Below are positions 43,290 through 52,388 of a stretch of 64,000 bases of DNA, piece after piece. Position numbers and translations under genes: made by a program. Within the stretch, counting starts at the first letter, position 1, and every line of letters starts with the position of its first letter. The DNA lies in NCBI RefSeq assembly GCF_003634315.1, contig NZ_RBXL01000001.1:2398501-2462500 (forward strand), written 5' to 3'. This DNA comes from Thiocapsa rosea (GTDB lineage: Bacteria; Pseudomonadota; Gammaproteobacteria; Chromatiales; Chromatiaceae). The notes under the pieces were generated by a model, which saw only the letters and a list, made by a program, of their open reading frames with translations, did no database searches and had not been told where the DNA came from.

Positions 43290-46200
43290 GATGATCGAGC
43301 CCGCGACTTCAGAGACGCCGGCTTGGTCAAGGCGGACTCCTGCGGATCGGCCCCCGGCTCGATGACCTGTCTTCGGAGCAGGGCCTCGATGTGATCGGCC
43401 GGTTCGGGTCGGCAGAACAGGTAGCCCTGACCCTCCCGGCAGCCGTGATCGATAAGAAAGGCTCTCTGAGCCTCGGTCTCGACCCCTTCGGCGATGACCT
43501 TGAGACCGAGGTTCGCACCCAGGCCGATGATCGCCTTGACGATCGTCTCGGCTTGAGGCTCCCCGGGTCCTCCTCTGCCGATCTCGGCGAGGAACGAGCG
43601 GTCGATCTTCAGCGTCTGCACCGGCAGGCGGTTCAGGTAGCTCAAGGAGGCGTAGCCGGTCCCGAAATCATCGATCGCGAGTGTAAATCCGTGGTCGTGC
43701 AACTGCGACAAAACCTCCACCGCTCGGTCGATCGAGCGCATGGCTGCGCTCTCCGTGACCTCGATCTCCAAGAGGCCCGGATCGATCCCGACCTCGGCTG
43801 CTGTCTTCGAGACCCGCTCGGCAAGCCCATCCTGATACAACTCGGCGGCGCTGAGATTCAGCGCCATCGGCACCGGGGAAATCCCGGCCCTGCGCCAAGC
43901 GGCGATCTGCTCGCAGGCGAGCCGTACGACGATGGGTCCGATGAACAGGATCAATCCACTGGACTCGGCGATCGGGATGAAGCGATCCGGCGGAATCAAC
44001 CCGAGCTCCGGGTGATTCCATCGCACCAAGGCTTCCAAGCCCCGAATGCGGCCGGTGACGATGTCGACACGCGGCTGGTAATGAAGCAGCAGCTCATCAC
44101 GATCGATCGCACGGCGCAGGGCCTGCTCGAGCCGAAACTGTTCCTGCAGATCATCGTTCAAGGCCGAGGTAAAGAACCGATGGAGCCCGCGGCCTTCCAT
44201 TTTTGCGCCGTGCAGCGCGGTGTCGGCATGACTGATCAGCTCTTCGGCCGTGCTCGCGTCCTCCGGATAGAGTGCGATGCCGATGCTGCAGCTCACCACG
44301 ACGCCCTGCTCGCCGAGGGCGATCGGTTGGGCCAGCGCGTCGCGAATGCGATCGGCAAGCAGTGCGGCGTCATCGGCCCGCCGCAACCCGGTGGCCAGGG
44401 CGATGAAGTTGTCGCCGCTGAATCGGGCCAGGGTATCCTCGTCGCGCAGGAGCGGCTGCCAGCGTTCGGCCACTGCGCGCAACAGCTCATCGCCCGCCGG
44501 GTGACCGAGCGAGTCGTTCACGGACCTCAGGTCGTCGACGTCGATCGAGAGGAGCGCGAGAATCCTGTCGGAATGTCGCGCGGCGATCAGGGCCTGCTCG
44601 ACGCGCTCGCGCATCGATGTCCGATTGGGCAGGCCGGTCAGCGGATCGTACTGGGCCAGATAGCTGACCTGCTGCGAGAGTGCCTTGCGGTCGCTGATAT
44701 CCTCGGCCAGCTTGACGTAGTGAGTGATCAGGCCCTGCTCGTTGCGCAACGGCGTGATGTGGGCGTACTCCCAATAGGAGTCGCCGGACTTCTTGCGATT
44801 CTGGATTTCTCCGGTCCAGACCTCGCCGTGTTGCAGCGCGCTCCAAATCTCCGAATCCGCGTTCGCGGTCAGCGTCGCCGGTTCAAGCATATCCACCGGT
44901 TGACCGAGGACCTCCTGCGGCCGATACCCGGTGCTCTCGCAGAAGCGTGCGTTGACGTACTCGATCGTCCCCGCGATGTCGGTGATCAGCACGATGCTCG
45001 GGCTTTGCTCGACCACCAAGGCAAGCCGCTCGATCTCGGCCTTGCGCGACTTGTGCTCGGTGACATCCAGGAGGCCGCCGTAGAGTCGACGCGCCGTCGG
45101 ATCGGTGTCTTCGGCGACGCATTCGGTCGTGGCGCGGAGCCAGCGTACCGCCCCGTCCTTCCGACGCAGACGCAGCTCGCAATCGGCCCTGGTCCCCGGG
45201 ACGAGTCCGGCAACCTTGTCGTTGAAGATCCCGACATCCTCGTCGATGACTAAACGGCGCCAGCATCCCATCTCCAGCACCTCGGCCAAGGCGTAGCCAG
45301 TCAGTGCTTCGACCGAATCGGTCATCCAGTCGATCCGGAATCCATCGCCTGGATGCTCCACACAAGAGTAGGCGACGTCGCTCATCATGGCCGTGACGCG
45401 CCGATAGAGGTTCTCGCTGGCCGCCAGACCGACCTCGGACGCAGTCCTGAGCAAGGCTGCGGCGACCACCTCGCCGATCACCTGCAACACCCGAATTTCA
45501 TCGGCGTTCCAGTCGTGCAGCTGCCTGACCGTTTCGATCCCGAGCGCACCCCAGACATGGCCATGGCTGGACATGGGCACGCTCACGGCCGACCGGACGG
45601 ATTCACGCTCGAGCTCCGCGCGTTCCCTCGCAGCCTCGTCCGGGAGCGCCGAGACATCCGGGATCGAGACGGGTGTGCGGGTGCGCAGCTGCTCGGCCCA
45701 CCAGGGAAACCGCTTGAGGGAGATCCCCTGGAAGTCCTGGATGAAGGGTTCGATACCCGCTGCACACCACTCATGGGTCATCTCCACGCTCGCGTATTCG
45801 TCCTCCAATCGGAATAGGTAGCAGCGATCGACGTCGAACACGGTGCCGATCCGTTCGAGTACCCAGCCGACGATGGGCTCGAGCGTATCGCCGGTGGCGT
45901 CGATGAAGCGTGACGAGACCTGAGCGACCAGAACCTGCAAATCCAATTGGCGTTTCAGCCCCCGTTCTGCCAGCTCGCGCTCGGTGACATCGGTTACGAT
46001 CCCGTGAAAATAGACGAGGGTCCCGTCCGGGCCGAAGACGCCGCGCGTCTCCTCCTCGACCCAATGCTCGGAGCCATCCGCCCAACAGACCCGGTAGGTC
46101 TGCCGGAAGACGTCGCGCTGCTCTTGGGCAAAGGTCTCGAAGGCCGCGACCAAGCGGTCGCAGTCTTGCGGATGAACGAGATCCAGGTAGGTCAATCGCC

Positions 46201-47308
46201 GTGCGAGAAGCTGCTCGAACGGATAGCCCCAACGGCGAACGTTCGGCGAGGCGTAGATGACCGGCCAACCCGGCTCCGGCGCCCAATGAAATGCGATCGT
46301 CGAGCTTGCATCGATGACCTCGGAGGCCATGCCGAGGTCCGTTTCGAGCGCGACCTTGTCGGTCACGTCCAGATTCGAGCCGCGGTGTCCGAGCGCGCGT
46401 CCGCCGTCGCCGCTGACCGGGACGCATAGATGCTCGATCCAACGCAGCTCGCCCGTGCGGGTGTAGATGCGAAACCGCAGCGGTTTGAACCGATGGGTCG
46501 TCTGCGTGCCGTGGAGATGCGTGAGATAGGTTTGGCGGTCGTCCGGATGGATGATCCGCGACAAGAGATCCGCGTCCTTCAGGAAGGCGGCTGCCGGGTA
46601 GCCGGTGATCCGCGCGCAGGCCGGGGAGACATAGCGAAAGCGTCCGTCCTCGCCCATCCAGTAGGCCCAGTCCGGTGCGAAATCGGCGACGATGTGATAG
46701 CGCTCTTCCTGAATGCGCAGGCGCCGGTTGGCGGCGACCAGATCCTCGCGCTGCGCGACCTGCTCGGTTTGATCGACAAGGTTGCAGATGATCTCGGCTT
46801 CGTTGCCTTCCATCTCCGGTAGACGGATCAGACGCAGATCGGCCGTCAGGATGTTGTCCCCCTGACCCCGCAGGGGAATCTCCCTGCAATCCGCGCGGCC
46901 GGTCTTGAGGGCATCGAGCATGGCGTTTTCGAGCAGTCTCGTCTGACCCTCGACGGCGAGATGGATGAAAAGCCGACGATCGAACGGCAGCATGCGTTGC
47001 GCCGCCGCGTTGCCTTCCTTCACGCGCCCTTGGGCGTTGATCAGCAGGACCGGGAAGGGCAGCTCGCGATAGAGCCGGGTGAAGCGTGCGAGTGCACGCT
47101 CGGTGAACTGCCGGCTGTCGTTCAGCGCCTGTTGCTGGATGTACAGCTCGGCATGGTAGATATGCAGCTCTTCGAGGAGCCGCTCGAAATCCAGAGTGCC
47201 CTGCTCGAAGGCATCGATGGACTCGTCGAACGAATGGTCGTGCAGGATCCGGCGCGCACGTTCGCGCAGATCCGTCATCTCGGCGGCGCCGAATTTATGT
47301 GTCGTCAT
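43286..47308 (-). CDS. Large multi-PAS/GAF protein with degenerate GGDEF and intact EAL domain
   Basis: A 1340-residue cytoplasmic protein. A helical N-terminus (about residues 10-85) is followed by four or five PAS/PAC domains, including HIVADFAPDWAYWMGEDGRFRYV. A central GAF (about 505-650, ESVRSAVSVPMSSHGHVWGALGIE) precedes two more PAS domains, then GGDEF and EAL. The GGDEF signature is degenerate (RFSGDNF) and unlikely to make c-di-GMP. The EAL part keeps EALVRW, NLSAAEL, EVTES, DDFGTGYASL and KIDRSF, so phosphodiesterase activity is likely. ATG at 47308 is chosen; another ATG at 47281 is possible. It follows the kaiBC block but an A1 repeat separates the two transcripts. Confidence 0.88.
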   Translation of the reverse strand: MTTHKFGAAEMTDLRERARRILHDHSFDESIDAFEQGTLDFERLLEELHIYHAELYIQQQALNDSRQFTERALARFTRLYRELPFPVLLINAQGRVKEGNAAAQRMLPFDRRLFIHLAVEGQTRLLENAMLDALKTGRADCREIPLRGQGDNILTADLRLIRLPEMEGNEAEIICNLVDQTEQVAQREDLVAANRRLRIQEERYHIVADFAPDWAYWMGEDGRFRYVSPACARITGYPAAAFLKDADLLSRIIHPDDRQTYLTHLHGTQTTHRFKPLRFRIYTRTGELRWIEHLCVPVSGDGGRALGHRGSNLDVTDKVALETDLGMASEVIDASSTIAFHWAPEPGWPVIYASPNVRRWGYPFEQLLARRLTYLDLVHPQDCDRLVAAFETFAQEQRDVFRQTYRVCWADGSEHWVEEETRGVFGPDGTLVYFHGIVTDVTERELAERGLKRQLDLQVLVAQVSSRFIDATGDTLEPIVGWVLERIGTVFDVDRCYLFRLEDEYASVEMTHEWCAAGIEPFIQDFQGISLKRFPWWAEQLRTRTPVSIPDVSALPDEAARERAELERESVRSAVSVPMSSHGHVWGALGIETVRQLHDWNADEIRVLQVIGEVVAAALLRTASEVGLAASENLYRRVTAMMSDVAYSCVEHPGDGFRIDWMTDSVEALTGYALAEVLEMGCWRRLVIDEDVGIFNDKVAGLVPGTRADCELRLRRKDGAVRWLRATTECVAEDTDPTARRLYGGLLDVTEHKSRKAEIERLALVVEQSPSIVLITDIAGTIEYVNARFCESTGYRPQEVLGQPVDMLEPATLTANADSEIWSALQHGEVWTGEIQNRKKSGDSYWEYAHITPLRNEQGLITHYVKLAEDISDRKALSQQVSYLAQYDPLTGLPNRTSMRERVEQALIAARHSDRILALLSIDVDDLRSVNDSLGHPAGDELLRAVAERWQPLLRDEDTLARFSGDNFIALATGLRRADDAALLADRIRDALAQPIALGEQGVVVSCSIGIALYPEDASTAEELISHADTALHGAKMEGRGLHRFFTSALNDDLQEQFRLEQALRRAIDRDELLLHYQPRVDIVTGRIRGLEALVRWNHPELGLIPPDRFIPIAESSGLILFIGPIVVRLACEQIAAWRRAGISPVPMALNLSAAELYQDGLAERVSKTAAEVGIDPGLLEIEVTESAAMRSIDRAVEVLSQLHDHGFTLAIDDFGTGYASLSYLNRLPVQTLKIDRSFLAEIGRGGPGEPQAETIVKAIIGLGANLGLKVIAEGVETEAQRAFLIDHGCREGQGYLFCRPEPADHIEALLRRQVIEPGADPQESALTKPASLKSRARSS

Positions 47309-47458
47309 CTCGTCGTCACGCCTCGCCGAGCGCCCCCGTGGCCCTCGTAACAGGATGCTGCGGCTCTTCGCCCGCCCTCGGACGGTCGCATGCCGCGATA
47401 GGCCCTCCGGCCTTGCTCTTAAGCCCCGCCTCGTCGCTGATCCGAGCCCCACGGTGGA

Positions 47459-47546
47459 TTAAACCGCGCCCGCTGCGGTATGCGTCATTCGTTGGAATGG
47501 CTTGGCCGCGCCGGTTCCGACGACTGTCGGAGCCGGCGCGGTTTAG
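47459..47546 (+). repeat. Intergenic palindromic module A1 (solo copy)
   Basis: An 88-bp A1 element with TTAAACCGCGCC and GGCGCGGTTTAG ends and the internal stem CGCGCCGGTTCCGAC/GTCGGAGCCGGCGCG. It lies upstream of the large GGDEF-EAL gene. The rest of the 427-bp gap (47309-47735) shows no gene; a further GC hairpin (GGCTCGCCGGTCCGAGCC, about 47644-47661) follows. Confidence 0.88.
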
Positions 47547-47735
47547 CGCCGTATGGACAAGCGCAGCGCAGTCCACCAGCCCCGGCGCCGGGCTCGATGG
47601 ACGTCGCTCTCGCTCGTCCACCCTACCGGTTATCGAGCGAGGCCGGCTCGCCGGTCCGAGCCGGCGTGGTATGCGCAATGATAGGCCCATCGTGAACGAT
47701 TCATGAACTGTCCGTGATCTTCCGGGCCGGCCGAG

Positions 47736-50087
47736 TCAAGACAAAAGCCGCAAAACCGCTTCCGGCGGTACCGGCGGGCTGAAAAGATAGCCTTGCGCAC
47801 GGCGGCAGCCGACCCCGAGCAGAAACCGTCGCTGTGCTTCGGTCTCGACGCCCTCCGCGAGGACATCGAATCCGAGACTGTTGCCGAGCGTGGTGACGGC
47901 GGTGACGATGGCCGCGCTGGCGGGGTCGTCCGGAAGTCCGCTGATGAAGCTTCGGTCGATCTTGAGTGTATCGAATGGCAGGCCCTTGAGATAGGCGAGC
48001 GAGGAATACCCCGTCCCGAAATCATCCATCGCCAAGGCGATCCCCAACTGCTTGAGAGCGCCGAGCAGCCGTGGCGCGTCCTCGCGCAGATCCATGACGA
48101 AGGTCTCGGTCAGCTCCAGTTCGAGACGTGCGGCGTCCAGTCCGGTGTCGTGCAGGATGGAGGCGAGCGTTTGTGCGAAATCGCTGCGCTGGATCTGAAT
48201 ACCGGAGACGTTCACGGCGATGCGTCCGAACGGGATCCCCGCGGTCTCCCACTCGCGTGCCTGGAGGCAAGCCCGTCGCAACACCCATGCGCCGAGAGGG
48301 ATGATGAGTCCGGTCTCTTCGGCCAACCGAATGAAGCTGTCCGGAAAGACCATGCCGCGCTCGGGATGCTGCCAACGCACCAAAACCTCGAGGCCGCTTA
48401 CCCGTCGGCTTGCGGTGTCGACCAACGGCTGGTAATGCAGGCGCAACTCGTTGCGCTCGATCGCGCGGTTAAGCTCCGAGGTCAAGGTCACGCGCTCACG
48501 CGCATAGTCCGTCAGGCCGCGCGCATAGTGGCGATAGCCGTTGCCGCCGGCCTCGCGGGCCTGGTAGAGGGCGGCGTCGCAGTTCTGCAGGAGCTCGGAG
48601 ACGTCGGTGCCGTCCTCGGGATAGATGGCGATCCCGATGCTCGCACTCATGAAGAGCTCTGCGCCCTTGACCGTGAAGGGTTTGTTCAGGCTCTCGCGGA
48701 TGCGCTCCGCCATCAGCGCGGCACGGGTGTCGATGTCCTCGTCGCACTCGATCAACAGGGCGAGCTCGTCGCCGCTCAGCCGTGCGACGGTTTCGTCGAT
48801 GCGCACCAGCGCGGTCAGGCGCTTGGCCACCTCGCGCAGCGCAAGGTCGCCGACCGCGTGCCCGAGGCTGTCGTTGATGTGCCTGAAACCGTCGATGTCG
48901 ACCAAGAGCATGCCGACACGGGCTCGGCTCGTGCTTGCGCGCAGCAGCGCCTGTTCCAAGCGGGTGCGGAACAGCAGCCGGTTGGGAAGGTCGGTGAGCG
49001 GATCGCGGTGCGCCAGGCGCTCGATCTGTGCCTCGGAGCGTTTGACGTCGCTCAGATCCGAGAAGACGCCGACATAGTGCGTCGTTTGGCCCAGCTCCGA
49101 GCGCACGGCATTGATGTTGACCCACTGCGGATAGATCTCTCCGTCTTTGCGGCGGTTCCAGACCTCGCCGCGCCAGTGGCCTCGGTCGAGCAGTGCCCGC
49201 CACATCTCCTCGTAGAAGGGTTGCTCGTGCTTTCCGGACTTGAGCAGGCTCGGGTTGCGACCCAACGCCTCCTCTGTGCTGTAGCCGTTGATCTCGGTGA
49301 AGGCCGGATTGACCGCGATGATCGTCGGGGTCGTGTCCGTGATGATCACGCCCTCGCTGGTATTTTCGAAGACGGCCGCCGAGAGGCGCAGGCGCTCCTC
49401 GGCGGCCTTGCGATCGGTGATATCCTGAAAGGCGCCTTGCACGTGCGTGATGCGGCCCGAGATGTCGCGAACCGCGGCACCGATGGTCCGCACCCAGACC
49501 CGCCGACCCTTCGCCGTGATGATCTGCAGTTCCTCGTCGTAGCCGATACCCTCGCGTGCGCAGGCCGTGAAGACGTGTGTGATGCGCTCGCGCCATTCGG
49601 GGGCATAATAAGAAATGCCGTCCTCCACGCGGACCACCGTGCCCGGCGGGTCCTCGTGAATGCGGCAGACCTCGTCCGACCAAGTCACCCGGTTGGCGAG
49701 GAGGTCGACATCCCATCCGCCGATCCGCGCGAGGTTCGCGGCCATTCGGATGAGACGTTCGCGGTCATTGAGCTTGGCCTCCGCGAGCTTGTGCACGGTG
49801 ACGTCGCGCAGATAGACCACGGACACATCCTGTCCGTCCATCGCCATCTCGACGCAGCGCATGTCCGCCGACACGATCCCGCCGGCGCGCGGAATCTCGA
49901 TCTCGGTCGGCTCGTCCGGGATCACGACGAAGCCGAAATCCGCGCCCACGAGCGCCTCGGTCGGGAGCTCGAAGAGGCGTTCAGCTGCTGCATTCGCGTA
50001 GCCAATCACGCCCTGATGGTCCAGCACCAAGATGGCGTCCGAGGCCAGGGCCACGATCTGCTCGAACTGAACCCAATCCCGACTCAT
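47736..50087 (-). CDS. PAS-GGDEF-EAL protein downstream of kaiB
   Basis: A 783-residue protein with three N-terminal PAS domains (about residues 1-120, 130-255, 255-380), a GGDEF domain whose signature reads RLSGDELAL (first Gly replaced by Ser), and an EAL domain with EVLVRW in place of EALVRW. The EAL metal and catalytic blocks NVSGIQI, ELTETF, MDDFGTGYSSL, KIDRSF and AEGVET are intact, so phosphodiesterase activity is likely. The cyclase domain may be weak or regulatory. Its start overlaps the kaiB stop by 4 bp, so it is translated with KaiB and KaiC. It may be the output of the Kai pair. Confidence 0.9.
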   Translation of the reverse strand: MSRDWVQFEQIVALASDAILVLDHQGVIGYANAAAERLFELPTEALVGADFGFVVIPDEPTEIEIPRAGGIVSADMRCVEMAMDGQDVSVVYLRDVTVHKLAEAKLNDRERLIRMAANLARIGGWDVDLLANRVTWSDEVCRIHEDPPGTVVRVEDGISYYAPEWRERITHVFTACAREGIGYDEELQIITAKGRRVWVRTIGAAVRDISGRITHVQGAFQDITDRKAAEERLRLSAAVFENTSEGVIITDTTPTIIAVNPAFTEINGYSTEEALGRNPSLLKSGKHEQPFYEEMWRALLDRGHWRGEVWNRRKDGEIYPQWVNINAVRSELGQTTHYVGVFSDLSDVKRSEAQIERLAHRDPLTDLPNRLLFRTRLEQALLRASTSRARVGMLLVDIDGFRHINDSLGHAVGDLALREVAKRLTALVRIDETVARLSGDELALLIECDEDIDTRAALMAERIRESLNKPFTVKGAELFMSASIGIAIYPEDGTDVSELLQNCDAALYQAREAGGNGYRHYARGLTDYARERVTLTSELNRAIERNELRLHYQPLVDTASRRVSGLEVLVRWQHPERGMVFPDSFIRLAEETGLIIPLGAWVLRRACLQAREWETAGIPFGRIAVNVSGIQIQRSDFAQTLASILHDTGLDAARLELELTETFVMDLREDAPRLLGALKQLGIALAMDDFGTGYSSLAYLKGLPFDTLKIDRSFISGLPDDPASAAIVTAVTTLGNSLGFDVLAEGVETEAQRRFLLGVGCRRAQGYLFSPPVPPEAVLRLLS

Positions 50088-50368
50088 CTGATCTCCCGAA
50101 GATCCAGACCCACCAAGACCTTCTCGCGTTCGCAGAGGTCACCGACGACGCGCCTGACCGGCGGGGGCAACTTCTTGATCACGACAGGCGTGGCCAGGAT
50201 GCGCTCATCCTCGGCCACTTGCGGATGCTCCAGGATGTCGATGACCTCGATCTCGAGCTGCAGATCCTCGCGGCCGATGTCCAGGACAATGCGCTCCAGG
50301 TTGTGGATGGCACGATCGGCGGCAGCCGTGTGGCCCGCGATATAGAGCCTTAGCACTTGTACGGTCAT
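50084..50368 (-). CDS. kaiB: KaiB-family circadian-clock-type protein
   Basis: A 94-residue KaiB homologue. The N-terminal VLRLYIAGHTAAADRAIHNL and the conserved C-terminal stretch KKLPPPVRRVVGDLCEREKV then LVGLDL match cyanobacterial KaiB along its length. KaiB is a fold-switching protein that binds the CI ring of KaiC. It overlaps kaiC by 4 bp upstream and the PAS-GGDEF-EAL gene by 4 bp downstream. No KaiA is visible. Without KaiA, KaiBC pairs in other purple bacteria act as an hourglass-type timer or stress regulator. Confidence 0.93.
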   Translation of the reverse strand: MTVQVLRLYIAGHTAAADRAIHNLERIVLDIGREDLQLEIEVIDILEHPQVAEDERILATPVVIKKLPPPVRRVVGDLCEREKVLVGLDLREIR

Positions 50369-52089
50369 GCGCGTCCTCGACCGATGGCTGCGCGGGCCCG
50401 CTCGCTGGCGGCCAGCCGTTGCTCGATCCGAGCGACCTGCCGGTCGAGATCCGCCGCCTTGGCCTCCTGCTCCGCGCGCATCAGTCGCTCGCTTGCAGCC
50501 TGGAGCTCGTCCAGATCCGTGCGCAACCGGCGTGCCCGATCGAGCTCCAAGTGCAGTTGCCCGATCGTCTCCTCATCCTCCGTCTGACGGGCCAGGCGTG
50601 CGGTTCCGTAGACGATCCCGCCCTCGCCGATATAGGGGTCTTCGATCCGCAGCCCCGTGCCGGTGATGCGGAACTCCTTGACTTGATCCGAGATCGGTAG
50701 GCCCCGTGCCTTGACGACGTGGATCAGCCGGTTCATCTCGCCGTTATGCTCGTGGCGGCGCAATTTGATCCAGACATCGATCATCGATGAGACGTCCAGA
50801 TGACTGACCCCTTGGCTGTCGTCGCTGAGCAGCTCCGTGGCCACGGCCGTGATGCCTTCTTCCTTGATGAGGTGCAGCAGACGCAGCAGGATCTCCTTCG
50901 CACCCAGCTCATCGCCTCGCCCGGCGAGGCTGCTGACCGGGTCGAGCACGACGAGCGCCGGGCGATGACGTTTGATCAGATGCATCACGCGCATCAGATG
51001 CTCCTCCAGCCCCAGCTCGACAGCCCGGATCGGCAGCATGACCAAGGTTCCCCGGTCGTCGTCGGCGAGATACCGCCCAATGTCGATCCCGAGACTGCGC
51101 TGGTTGCGGGTGAGCTCGGCCACGCTCTCCTCGAAACTGAGATAGAGCACGGGTATTCCGGCCGCGCAGGCCGCTTGGGTCAGGCTGCAGGCAATGCTGG
51201 TCTTGCCGGTTCCGGCTTGGCCGGAGAGCAGGATGGTAGAGCCCTGATACAGGCCTTGTCCGCCGAGCATGGCATCCAGGCCGGGAATCCCGGTCGACAG
51301 GCGTTGCTCCGAAACCGGAGCCCCGAGGACCGAGCCGGTGACCGGTACCAGGAAGAGTCCGTCGGTGTTCAGTAGGAAGGGATATTCGTTGGTTCCATGT
51401 CCCCGGCCGCGTCGCTTGACGACCCGCAGGACGCGTGTCATCACGCGGTGACTCACCTCTTGCTTCAGGGCGATCACGCAATCGGCGATGTAGTCTTCGA
51501 GGCCATAGCGCGCGCTGAACTGCGCGTGCTCGCCGGTGGTGATGAGACTGGTGACTCCGCGGTCGCGAATCCAGTCGAACACCCGGGTCAGCTCGGCGCG
51601 CAGGCTCTGCGAGCTTTCGAAGCCGGCCTCCATGGCGTCGATCGCATCCACGACCAGACGCGTTGCGCCCGTGCTATCCAAGGCATGGCCGATTCGGGCG
51701 AGGATCGCGGTCAGCTCGATGGTGTCGCCGACCTGCACCTCGTTGCGATCCGGGCGCATGTCGAGGATTCGCAGGTGCCCCTCGGCACGATGACGCCGGG
51801 CGGGAAAGCCGAAGCCCTCGGCGTGCTCCAACAAGGCATCGGGCGACTCGTCGAAGGTCACCAGCACGCCCTTGTCTCCGGCGGCGATCCCCTTGCAGAG
51901 AAAGGTCAGTGCGATGACGGTCTTGCCGGTGCCGGCAGCGCCGCGCAGCAGGGTGGGGCGCCCGGCCGGGAGACCGCCTTGAAGGACGAAATCGAGCCCT
52001 TCGATGCCGGTGGGGATCGGGTGCTTGCCCATGGATTCTTCGGCCAAGTCCGATGCTGGAACGCGGGCGTTGCTCGGCGGTGTGGTCAT
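50365..52089 (-). CDS. kaiC: KaiC-family double-ATPase clock protein
   Basis: A 574-residue KaiC with two RecA-like domains. Walker A motifs are GAAGTGKT (residues 50-57) and GQAGTGKT (290-297); catalytic acidic pairs are Asp80-Glu81 (TFDES) and Glu320-Glu321 (SFEES). The autophosphorylation site of cyanobacterial KaiC (Ser-Thr in ISTITD) aligns with Ser434-Ser435 in VSSMID. A C-terminal coiled-coil-like tail (about 505-567) replaces the KaiA-binding tail. ATG at 52089 follows GAAGG; a Met at residue 20 could also start it. It heads the operon kaiC-kaiB-PAS-GGDEF-EAL. The timing role is inferred from the family. Confidence 0.94.
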   Translation of the reverse strand: MTTPPSNARVPASDLAEESMGKHPIPTGIEGLDFVLQGGLPAGRPTLLRGAAGTGKTVIALTFLCKGIAAGDKGVLVTFDESPDALLEHAEGFGFPARRHRAEGHLRILDMRPDRNEVQVGDTIELTAILARIGHALDSTGATRLVVDAIDAMEAGFESSQSLRAELTRVFDWIRDRGVTSLITTGEHAQFSARYGLEDYIADCVIALKQEVSHRVMTRVLRVVKRRGRGHGTNEYPFLLNTDGLFLVPVTGSVLGAPVSEQRLSTGIPGLDAMLGGQGLYQGSTILLSGQAGTGKTSIACSLTQAACAAGIPVLYLSFEESVAELTRNQRSLGIDIGRYLADDDRGTLVMLPIRAVELGLEEHLMRVMHLIKRHRPALVVLDPVSSLAGRGDELGAKEILLRLLHLIKEEGITAVATELLSDDSQGVSHLDVSSMIDVWIKLRRHEHNGEMNRLIHVVKARGLPISDQVKEFRITGTGLRIEDPYIGEGGIVYGTARLARQTEDEETIGQLHLELDRARRLRTDLDELQAASERLMRAEQEAKAADLDRQVARIEQRLAASERARAAIGRGRA

Positions 52090-52120
52090 GGCGACCTTCG
52101 TGTCTCTTGTCGTAGCGATG

Positions 52121-52380
52121 TTAAGCCGCGTCCGGCGCGGTATGCGCTGTTTTTGGATGGGATCGGCCTCGGAAGACTTGACGGTCGCTGCAGCCGGCGC
52201 GGTTTAAGAGATTAAAAAATATAAAATTCTAAACCGCGTCCCCGCTATGGGCCGTGGATGCACCCAACGTCGAACTCACGCGAAAGTGAGCATCTCGCTC
52301 TGGACGCGGTTTAGTGGCCGTGGAGGCACCAAACGTCGAGCCCACTCGAAAAGGAGCCTCTCGCTCCGGACGTGGTTGAA
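52121..52380 (+). repeat. Composite repeat A2-spacer-B plus a partial second B
   Basis: A2 (52121-52207), spacer with TTAAAAAATATAAAATT, intact B (52230-52314), then a partial B copy (52315-52380) that lacks the first 20 bp and is more diverged. The intact B is the best reference for the IS66-split copy at 14249. It separates kaiC from the chemosensory operon upstream. Confidence 0.88.
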
Positions 52381-52388
52381 TAACACGA

